A DNA stretch of 30,400 bases from CAZUDO01 sp964618895 (GTDB taxonomy: Bacteria; Desulfobacterota; Binatia; DP-6), in the NCBI GenBank assembly GCA_964618895.1, contig CAZUDO010000130.1:1-30400 (forward strand). The letters run 5' to 3'. Numbering within the stretch: the first letter of the stretch is position 1; the number at the start of each line of letters is the position of its first letter. A program made the translations under genes and the position numbers. Shown piece by piece: positions 1 to 5,420 of this stretch. The notes beneath the pieces are model-generated. The model saw only the letters and a list, made by a program, of their open reading frames with translations. It had not been told where the DNA came from and ran no database searches.

Positions 1-150
1 ACCTACTGCCAGCCCGAGAACAAGGTCGCGCTCGGCTTCGTCGAGGGCCTCAACAACAAGATCCGGGTCGTGCAGCGTCGGGCGTACGGCCTACGCGACG
101 AAGAGTACCTGCGGCTCAAGGTGCTCACGATGATGCTTCCCTCGTTGTAG
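1..150 (+). CDS. ISL3-family transposase, C-terminal fragment (enters from the left edge)
   Basis: Frame 1 is open from the first base to a TAG at 148-150 and gives 49 residues. They include 'GFVEGLNNKIRVVQRRAYG' and 'RDEEYLRLKVL'. This is the characteristic C-terminal end of ISL3-type (IS204/IS1001/IS1096/IS1165) DDE transposases, where the catalytic Glu region is followed by a 'GLNNKIK..KRRAYGxRDxEYFRLK' tail. The rest of the gene lies outside the window, so completeness cannot be judged. The protein would catalyse cut-and-paste movement of the element whose right end follows at 151-208. Family assignment is by recognised motif; activity is unknown. Confidence 0.88.
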   Translation, partial: TYCQPENKVALGFVEGLNNKIRVVQRRAYGLRDEEYLRLKVLTMMLPSL

Positions 151-208
151 GGCCGGTCGATTCCATGAAATCCCCCGGAATCCCACCCACACGAATCCGC
201 GAAGACCC
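1..208 (+). mobile_element. Right end of an ISL3-type insertion sequence
   Basis: About 58 non-coding bases follow the transposase stop. The segment at 181-208, read on the minus strand, begins GGGTCTTCGCGGATTCG. This resembles the GG-TCTTC-type terminal inverted repeats known for ISL3 elements and lies where the right inverted repeat is expected. ISL3 elements usually make 8-bp target duplications, so bases 209-216 (AATTTCTG) are the candidate duplication. The left end is outside the window, so both the repeat pairing and the duplication are inference. Confidence 0.6.
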
Positions 209-231
209 AATTTCTGAGACTGCGCTACGAG

Positions 232-951
232 TTGACGACCCTACCGGCACGGACGACTCGCATCGTCACGTCGGTGGGTATTGCGGCCTTACTCCTCAAT
301 GCCGTGCTGTTGCCAGACTCGATCGTCCGGCAATACGGGGCGTCGTTCGAAGCCGCCTTGATCGTCATCGGTCCGGTCGCGCTGTTCACGATCCCCGTCG
401 TCGCCGTGAGCACGTTTCAGGCGCTCCATCAGCTCCAAGTGGTGGAGCGCATCCACGCTCTCGTCGGGACGATCGCCCTGTTGCGAGCAAAGTCCCTCTA
501 CACGTTCTCGCACCTGACGGCTCGAACCGGTGTGAGCTTTCTGCTGTTGGCGTACTACGTCGCCGCCCTTCGGCCTGATATCGTGTCCAGCAGCCGGGTC
601 GTCGAGGCCCTGCTCGTCGCCATGATTCCGACCGCGGTCGCGTGCTTCGTGCTGCCGCTTCGTGGCATGCATCGACGCCTCGCCGCCGAGAAGGATCGCG
701 CGCTCGCAGAGGTCGCCGCTCGCCTCGAGGCCGTGTTCGTGCGGCTGCATGAGCGGGTGGACCAGGAGATGCTGGCGGATGCCGACAAGCTCAACATGCA
801 GATCACGAGTCTCTCGGCCGAACGTGAGGCGCTGGCGCGCATCTCCACCTGGCCATGGGAGCCCGCCACCCTGACGGGCTTCATCACCACGCTGCTCTTG
901 CCGGCCCTCCTCTGGGGAATCCAGCGTGTGTTGGAGCGGGTCGCATTCTGA
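232..951 (+). CDS. Multi-pass membrane protein of unknown function, possibly 5'-truncated by the adjacent IS
   Basis: The product is 239 residues from a TTG start. It has about five hydrophobic segments (roughly residues 10-30, 42-62, 98-113, 125-147 and 214-233). Between the fourth and fifth lies a charged amphipathic stretch (about 150-205), probably a cytoplasmic coiled coil. I do not recognise the family. The start is uncertain: the frame stays open upstream to codon 169 and reads 'FLRLRYE' just before the TTG. That upstream part begins exactly where the IS end is inferred (208/209), so the true N terminus may have been removed by the insertion. There is no clear ribosome site before the TTG. 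The next gene starts 38 bp downstream in the same direction, suggesting co-transcription. Confidence 0.6.
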   Translation: MTTLPARTTRIVTSVGIAALLLNAVLLPDSIVRQYGASFEAALIVIGPVALFTIPVVAVSTFQALHQLQVVERIHALVGTIALLRAKSLYTFSHLTARTGVSFLLLAYYVAALRPDIVSSSRVVEALLVAMIPTAVACFVLPLRGMHRRLAAEKDRALAEVAARLEAVFVRLHERVDQEMLADADKLNMQITSLSAEREALARISTWPWEPATLTGFITTLLLPALLWGIQRVLERVAF

Positions 952-989
952 AGACCTCGCCCCTTCTCCCGGGCCGATGCCTCCGAGTC

Positions 990-1973
990 ATGTTCGGGAT
1001 CCTGGTGATCCCGTTGCTCGCGTCGGTGCTCGGCTGGGCAAGCTTGGCGCTCTGGTTCGATGGCCCGTGGTCGCGCTCGCTCGCGGGCTTGCTGGCGGGC
1101 AGCTTCCTCTCCACGGCGGCGGGCATCCTGGCGCTGGTCCGACCGCTCCGTCGCGGTCTCGTACTGCTCGGCATGCTCTGGCTCCTGGTGCTCGGATGGT
1201 GGCTCGGCATTTCGCCGCGGAACGACCGCAACTGGCAAGCCGATGTTGCGCGCCCTCCGAGCGTAACGCGCGATGGCGATGTCATGATCCTTCATGACGT
1301 GCGCGACTTCGACTATTCCTCCGAGACTGACTTCACGGAGCGCTGGGACGATCGCACCTACGACCTCTCTCGCGTGCGGGGTGCCGATCTCTTCCTCTCG
1401 TACTGGGGACCGACCCTGATCGCGCACACCATCATGAGCTGGGAGTTCGACGACGGTCGCCATCTCGCCATCTCGATCGAGACGCGCAAGGAGAAAGGGG
1501 AGACCTACTCCGCTGTGCGCGGATTCTTCCGCCAGTACGAGCTCTATTACGTCGTCGCCGACGAGCGCGACGTGGTGCGGCTGCGGACGAACTACCGCGG
1601 CGAGCAGGTTTTCCTCTACCGTCTCCGTGGCTCGCCCGCACGCGCACGCGCCACGCTCGAGTCGTATGTGGAGGAGGTGAACCGCCTCAGCCGGACGCCG
1701 GAGTGGTACAACGCCTTCACGCACAACTGCACCACCACCATCCGTGGCCACGTGCAACACGCGGGGGTCCACAACCCCTGGAACTGGCGCATCCTCGCCA
1801 ACGGCAAAGGAGACGAGCTCCTCTATTCCCGAGCGATCATCGACACGAGCCTCCCGTTCGCGGGGGTACGTGCCCGCAGCGACATCACCGGCAAGGCGAA
1901 AACGGCCGATCGCGATCCCGCATTCTCCCAGCGCATCCGAGAGGGCCTGCTCCCGCGGCCGCTCGACGAGTGA
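990..1973 (+). CDS. DUF4105-type membrane protein (Lnb N-terminal periplasmic-domain-like)
   Basis: The 327-residue product begins at the first plausible ATG after the upstream stop. It opens with three hydrophobic segments (about 1-22, 32-50, 57-74), followed by an extracytoplasmic domain. That domain carries the DUF4105 signatures: 'AHTIMSWEFDDGRHLAISIE' around residues 145-164, 'RQYELYYVVADERD' near 181-194, 'LRTNYR' near 198, and 'HNCTTTIR' near 245-252. Cys247 and His146 match the conserved Cys and His positions of this family. Some members have been linked to lipoprotein N-acylation (Lnb), but many are uncharacterised, so an acyltransferase or thiol-hydrolase role is only inferred. The beta-barrel gene starts 25 bp downstream, and the pair probably forms an envelope operon. 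Confidence 0.82.
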   Translation: MFGILVIPLLASVLGWASLALWFDGPWSRSLAGLLAGSFLSTAAGILALVRPLRRGLVLLGMLWLLVLGWWLGISPRNDRNWQADVARPPSVTRDGDVMILHDVRDFDYSSETDFTERWDDRTYDLSRVRGADLFLSYWGPTLIAHTIMSWEFDDGRHLAISIETRKEKGETYSAVRGFFRQYELYYVVADERDVVRLRTNYRGEQVFLYRLRGSPARARATLESYVEEVNRLSRTPEWYNAFTHNCTTTIRGHVQHAGVHNPWNWRILANGKGDELLYSRAIIDTSLPFAGVRARSDITGKAKTADRDPAFSQRIREGLLPRPLDE

Positions 1974-1998
1974 CGCGACAGCCCGAGCAAGCCTCGTG

Positions 1999-2958
1999 AT
2001 GGCGATCGCTGGCGAACGGTGCCTCACCGCCTCGGGGGCCCTGCGGGTGTTCGCCTTCCTGCTCCTGGGCGTTCCGCCCGCCGCGTGGGTCGCGACCTCG
2101 ACGGCCTTCGCGCAAGATCTCGAGCCGCGCGCGTACACGAACACGCCGGTTGGGGTCAATTTCCTGCTCGCGGGGTACGCCTACCAGGAAGGGGACGTCG
2201 CCACCGATCCCTCGCTGCCCCTCGAGGACGCGCAGGTGCACGTCCACAGTACCCTGGTCGCCTACGCGCGTTCCTTCGGCCTCTTCGGCAAGTCGGCGAA
2301 GGTCGACGTGGTGGTGCCCTACAGCTGGCTGTCGGGCTCGGCGACGTTCCAGGGGCGGCCGCAAGAGCGCACCGTCGACGGCTTCGCCGATCCGCGACTC
2401 CGCGTCTCCGTCAATCTCTACGGCGCGCCCGCGCTCACGCTCGAGGACTTCGCGAGCTACCAGCAGGACGTCATCGTCGGGGTGAGCATGCAGGTCGCGG
2501 CCCCGCTGGGGCAATACGACGCTGACAAGGCGGTGAACATCGGCAGCAATCGCTGGGTATTCAAGCCCGAGATCGGCGTCTCGAAGGCGCTCGGTCCGCT
2601 GAGCCTCGAGCTCGCGCCGAGCATCGCCTTCTACACCGACAACGACGAGTTCCTCGGCGACAAGACCCGCGGGCAGGATCCGCTCTACTCCGTGCAAGCG
2701 CACGCCGTTTACCGGTTCGGCAACGCCCTGTGGGGCGCACTGGACGGCACCTACTACGGGGGAGGAAAGACGACGATCGACGAAGCGGAGAGCGACGACC
2801 GGCAGTCGAACGCCCGGCTCGGCCTGACCCTCGCGCTGTCCGTCACCCGCCGTCAGTCGATCAAGCTCTACGCGAGCAAGGCCGTCGCGACGCGGATCGG
2901 GGGCGATTTCGACGCCGTCGGGCTCGTCTTGCAGTACCGCTGGGGCGGCGGGCTCTGA
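1999..2958 (+). CDS. Outer-membrane beta-barrel 'transporter' (phenol meta-pathway MetA-like family)
   Basis: The product is 319 residues from ATG at 1999; a GTG at 1996 is an alternative. It has a signal peptide with a hydrophobic core at about 15-33 and a likely cleavage after 'STAFA' near residue 38. The mature part alternates short amphipathic strands and ends 'VGLVLQYRWGGGL', typical of an outer-membrane barrel end although the last residue is Leu. Recognisable family segments are 'YTNTPVGVNFLLAGYAY', 'VVVPYSWLSGSA' and 'GGGKTTIDE'. Proteins of this family are annotated as transporters or MetA-pathway phenol-degradation-like, with diverse and mostly unproven substrates. Its position 25 bp behind the DUF4105 gene suggests a shared transcript. 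Substrate unknown. Confidence 0.78.
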   Translation: MAIAGERCLTASGALRVFAFLLLGVPPAAWVATSTAFAQDLEPRAYTNTPVGVNFLLAGYAYQEGDVATDPSLPLEDAQVHVHSTLVAYARSFGLFGKSAKVDVVVPYSWLSGSATFQGRPQERTVDGFADPRLRVSVNLYGAPALTLEDFASYQQDVIVGVSMQVAAPLGQYDADKAVNIGSNRWVFKPEIGVSKALGPLSLELAPSIAFYTDNDEFLGDKTRGQDPLYSVQAHAVYRFGNALWGALDGTYYGGGKTTIDEAESDDRQSNARLGLTLALSVTRRQSIKLYASKAVATRIGGDFDAVGLVLQYRWGGGL

Positions 2959-3207
2959 GCAGCAGCCCACCCGGCTCAGTTGGTCACCATCTGCGGGTTC
3001 ACCCGCGACGAAACGGATGCACCGCTGTTCCGACTGCCAGTCACCCCGAGCGACGCGAACGGCCTCGACGGTCCGTCGAGGCTCATGGTCGACAAGCTGA
3101 CCACGGTCTCGAGAGACAAGGTCGGATACCGCATCGGGCAGCTCGAGGACGAGGACCTGCTGCGCCTCAATCGAGCCCTACTGATCTTCCTCGGGCTCGC
3201 CGGATAG
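2959..3207 (+). pseudogene. C-terminal fragment of a MazF/PemK-type toxin
   Basis: The frame from codon 2959, directly after the barrel gene's TGA, reads '...LVTICGFTRDETDAPLFRLPV', then 'SRLMVDKLTTVSRDKVGYRIG' and 'LNRALLIFLGLAG', with a TAG stop. This is the conserved C-terminal two-thirds of MazF/PemK endoribonuclease toxins, which are usually about 110 residues. The N-terminal beta strands with the 'GDIV.V..P....G.RPALV' region are missing. No antitoxin gene is adjacent: the upstream neighbour is the beta-barrel gene. A TTG at 2980 could start a 75-residue product, but it would lack part of the active fold. It is most likely a decay remnant brought next to the barrel gene by a deletion. 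Confidence 0.75.
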
Positions 3208-3356
3208 GACACGATCGCAACACGAGCCGCGCACCGAACGAGCCGTCCACCTGACGACGCGATTCGCGGTGCGGACGGACGTGACCTCGGGCCGTGCGCG
3301 GAAAGATCGAAGCGTTCTGACTCACCAGCACTCCGGGCCGAGATGCAGCCGCCACC

Positions 3357-3777
3357 ACCCCCGACATCCCCGGCCGTGTCGGCCACGTCGCGCTCGTGCT
3401 AAGCCATGCCCACCATCCCGTGACCGCCTCGCGTACCCTCCTCGTCGCCCCCGACGCCGCCGTGCGCCTCGCGGCGGCGACCGAGTGGCTCGCCGCGCAG
3501 CCCGCCGACGCCGAGGTGCTGCTCATCGGCCCGACCTGGGAAGCCGTCGACGATCTGGCGCGCGGCGCTGTCGGCGCCGGCGGCGCGCGCTTCGGCACCA
3601 CGCGCACGACCCTCGACCGCCTGGCCGCGCAGCTCGCGCCGGCGACGCTGGTCGGCACCGGGCGCGCGCCCGCCACGGCGCTCTCGCTGGCGGCGGTGGT
3701 GGCGCGTGCGACCCATCGGCTGCGCGCGACGCTCGGTTATTTCGCGCCGGTCGCCGACCGCCCAGGCTTTCCGCTGT
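3357..3777 (+). repeat. Partial duplicate of the addB 5' region (truncated copy)
   Basis: This segment matches 8096-8518 almost base for base: the leader 'CTCGTGCTAAGCC', the GTG start (3420 here, 8162 in the intact copy) and the first about 119 codons. The two translations differ at only about seven residues, so the copy is recent. Similarity stops at 3777, after 'DRPGFPLS', where the sequence continues as an unrelated scrap. The truncated copy carries only the first ninth of AddB and cannot encode a functional nuclease. The 4.7 kb between the two copies holds the toxin-antitoxin pair, decayed genes and the secreted peptidase pair. Confidence 0.93.
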
Positions 3778-3943
3778 CGGAGCGACCGGAACTCACCCGT
3801 CAGCTGGTGCGGTCGGTCGCAACGCGCCCTGTTCCTGCGGCAGCTGGCGGAGGTTCAAGAAATGCTGCCTCACCGCGTCCGCGGGTGGCCGCTCGACTCA
3901 TCCCAAAGGCGGGGAACCTGAGTCAGTCGGCACCTCGGGATGA
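3778..3943 (+). pseudogene. SEC-C zinc-motif scrap (3' remnant of a SecA-like or SEC-C protein gene)
   Basis: In the second forward frame, positions about 3814-3873 encode 'VGRNAPCSCGSWRRFKKCC'. This is the SEC-C metal-binding motif (CxCGSxxxxKxCC) found at the C terminus of SecA and of many small UPF0149/YecA-like proteins. Only the motif and a short tail survive. The reading frame upstream belongs to the truncated addB copy read out of frame. The junction at 3777/3778 therefore joins two unrelated fragments. No function is expected from the scrap. Confidence 0.68.
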
Positions 3944-3978
3944 CCGGAAGGCGACCGCGTGGTAGGCCACCAGGAGCG

Positions 3979-4290
3979 ATGGATATTCTCGTTCGGATCA
4001 AGCGCCTCGTCGTGCGCGGGGCGATACGCTTCACCGAGAAGGCACGAACGGAACTCGAGCGAGATGGCCTTGAACCCGAGGAAGCGATGGAAGCCATCCT
4101 GTCGGCTCAAGCGGTCACCAAGACACTCCGCTCTCGATCGCCGCAACGGCGCTCGCCCGGCGAGCACCTTTACGTGATCGTCGGCGTCTCATTCTCCGGT
4201 GTGCCGATCTATACGAAGGGCGTGATCCGCCGTGAGGGCGGACACGACGTATTCTACATCCTCGTATCGTCGAAGAGGAACCTACCATGA
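3979..4290 (+). CDS. MqsR-like toxin of a type II toxin-antitoxin pair
   Basis: The product is 103 residues. I chose ATG 3979, which follows an AGGAG at 3972-3976 and removes an Arg/Pro-rich upstream extension. The protein has an alpha-helical N-terminal half ('FTEKARTELERDGLEPEEAM', about residues 21-40) and a beta-rich C-terminal half ('HLYVIVGVSFSGVPIYTKGV', then 'VFYILVSSKR'). This matches the small RelE/MqsR-fold or DUF4258-like toxins that are typically encoded before a YgiT-type zinc-finger antitoxin. The stop overlaps the antitoxin ATG by four bases (ATGA), implying translational coupling. By family the target would be mRNA, but catalytic residues cannot be assigned with confidence. 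It is one of few intact genes in a decayed stretch, as is typical of mobile toxin-antitoxin modules. Confidence 0.72.
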   Translation: MDILVRIKRLVVRGAIRFTEKARTELERDGLEPEEAMEAILSAQAVTKTLRSRSPQRRSPGEHLYVIVGVSFSGVPIYTKGVIRREGGHDVFYILVSSKRNLP

Positions 4291-4505
4291 AGACACCCAC
4301 GAGCCGCTGTCCAACGTGTGGCCGCGCCGCGATGCGCCACGTGACCCGAGACGTTGCGACCCATCGCGCCGGCCGGGTCGTCCTCGTCAAAGGGGTGGAG
4401 GTCGAGGAGTGCGGCCATTGCGGCGAACGTCTGTACGATCTCGTCGCGCTTCGGCGGCTGGCGGAGGCACGACGGAGCCATCCTCGGCGACGCCCGGCCG
4501 CGTGA
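4287..4505 (+). CDS. YgiT/MqsA-type zinc-finger antitoxin
   Basis: The product is 72 residues. It contains two CxxC knuckles ('CPTCG' at about residues 8-12 and 'CGHCG' at about 42-46), separated by a beta-rich stretch containing 'VLVKGVEVEEC'. This is the N-terminal zinc-binding domain of MqsA/YgiT antitoxins. The C-terminal helix-turn-helix of full MqsA is absent, as in many short YgiT-type antitoxins, so autoregulation by DNA binding is doubtful. The start overlaps the toxin stop (ATGA). The Arg-rich tail after residue 60 may be an extension into non-conserved sequence. It should neutralise the adjacent toxin by binding it; this rests on family knowledge and gene pairing. Confidence 0.8.
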   Translation: MKTPTSRCPTCGRAAMRHVTRDVATHRAGRVVLVKGVEVEECGHCGERLYDLVALRRLAEARRSHPRRRPAA

Positions 4506-4517
4506 CGCCCCGGGGTC

Positions 4518-4702
4518 GCTCGCGGGCGATCCGGCGGCGGCGGAGTGGAGGAACGTCCCGGAATTCCGCGCGACGCTCCAGCCCAGGACGTGGTCGAGCC
4601 GTGGCTCCTCGTGGCGTCGACGTCCGCGTGCGGGCGATCACCGACGGCACGCGCGTCGCCTTCGGCCTCGAGTGGCCGGAGCTTCTCGGCCTTTCCTCTT
4701 GA
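4518..4702 (+). pseudogene. Frameshifted remnant of an ethylbenzene-dehydrogenase-type haem-binding domain
   Basis: Three reading frames in succession give consecutive pieces of one family pattern. They are 'GDPAAAEWRNVPEFRATLQP' (from 4518), 'QDVVEPWLLVAST' (about 4579-4620) and 'VDVRVRAITDGTRVAFGLEW' (about 4617-4675). Together they match the start of the ethylbenzene dehydrogenase gamma-like / NapC-linked haem-binding domain, in which 'W..VP...V.L.PQNVV.P' is followed by 'VRALHDGxEIAFLLEWDD'. At least two frameshifts separate them, and nothing recognisable follows. It is a dead fragment. The parent protein would have been a periplasmic b-type haem subunit. Confidence 0.6.
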
Positions 4703-4916
4703 GGCGGAGAGCGAACTCGCGGCCGATCACCGACGCCACCTGGATCGCGCGTTTCGCAGTCACCTCCAAGTGGTCGATGCGCGCCATGATGACGCCCTGG
4801 ATCGCATCGGGGATGGAGACCTCGGACGCCGGACGGCCGGCGGTGTGCGGCGGAGCGCCCCGGTCTCGACCAGCAACTTGGTGATCTCCTCGATGAAGAA
4901 CGGGTTGCCCTTTCTC
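4695..4916 (-). pseudogene. Remnant of an AAA-type ATPase (cyclase/LuxR-associated kind)
   Basis: Read on the minus strand, 4916 down to about 4860 gives 'KGNPFFIEEITKLLVETGAL'. After a frame change near 4826, the strand gives 'SEVSIPDAIQGVIMARIDHL' and then 'VASVIGREFALRL'. This is the middle of the STAND/AAA_16-type ATPase domain found in adenylate-cyclase-ATPase fusions and large transcriptional regulators ('GNPFFIEE...TL.E.G.L' ... 'IP.TVQ.VI.ARIDRL' ... 'AAVIGREF'). No start, Walker motifs or C-terminal repeats are present nearby. It is an internal gene fragment with a frameshift, oriented opposite to its scrap neighbours, and has no expected function. Confidence 0.7.
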
Positions 4917-4927
4917 GGACGCCCCGG

Positions 4928-4962
4928 CCCCTCACCCCCCCCTCACCCCCCCCTCACCCCCC
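4928..4962. repeat. C-rich period-11 tandem repeat
   Basis: The triplet TCA recurs at 4932, 4943 and 4954, separated by runs of eight C. This gives about three copies of an 11-bp unit. On the minus strand it is a run of G-tracts of six to eight bases separated by TGA, a sequence that could form a G-quadruplex. It lies just outside the ATPase remnant. The following bases up to 5073 hold no recognisable gene or signal. Confidence 0.85.
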
Positions 4963-5073
4963 AGCTCGCGGGGCAAGTGGCGGCCGCCGAAGTCCGGGTG
5001 AGGACGACGCAATCCTCCTCTACACGCTGGAGCGCCTCCGCGCTTCACCTAGCGCGCATCGGTGCGCTCACGA

Positions 5074-5406
5074 CTACTGAGGGACGGACGGCTGCCTCTC
5101 GACAACCTCCACCGGTTCCCCGTCGAGCTGGGTCGGGATGCTCCCCTTTACGCTTTCGGGGGTCCCTGGCCTGACGTACACCAGAATGACCAGGCCACCC
5201 CTGCCTTTCGTGGAGTAGCCGACCGCCGTGCCCGTGAACCCCGGAACGCTCGAGAGCTCACTGCGGTGGCGGTCCAGCACGGCGCGGCAGTGAGCCAGGC
5301 GCTCGTCGCGAGGACTCCCGGCCATAGCCACCAGTGGCCCCGACAGCAGCATGACGCAACTCATCGCTATCCCGAGGAGGAACCTTCCAGAGTGCCTCGC
5401 GGTCAT
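5074..5406 (-). CDS. Small secreted protein paired with the upstream trypsin-like peptidase
   Basis: The product is 110 residues. It has a clear signal peptide: basic start, hydrophobic core 'FLLGIAMSCVMLLSG', and likely cleavage after 'VAMA' near residue 29. The mature part is about 80 residues: a helix ('LAHCRAVLDRHRSELSS') followed by a strand-rich segment containing 'VPGFTGTAVGYS', 'GLVILVYVRPGT' and 'IPTQLDGEPVEVVE'. Similar segments occur in some bacterial trypsin-like proteins ahead of the catalytic domain, where they behave like a small prodomain. The ATG lies 14 bp after the peptidase stop, behind an AGGAGG at 5414-5419, so the two are almost certainly co-translated. A role as separate pro-domain, inhibitor or chaperone is my inference; no family name is certain. 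Confidence 0.72.
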   Translation of the reverse strand: MTARHSGRFLLGIAMSCVMLLSGPLVAMAGSPRDERLAHCRAVLDRHRSELSSVPGFTGTAVGYSTKGRGGLVILVYVRPGTPESVKGSIPTQLDGEPVEVVERQPSVPQ

Positions 5407-5420
5407 CGTTCATCCTCCTC

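Noticed and set aside
3396..3965. Truncated addB copy as a functional 189-residue gene
   Set aside because: The first 119 codons are a copied addB start and the remainder is out-of-frame scrap; no complete domain results.
4928..4962. Short array as a CRISPR
   Set aside because: The period is 11 bp with no spacers; it is a simple tandem repeat, and no cas genes are present.
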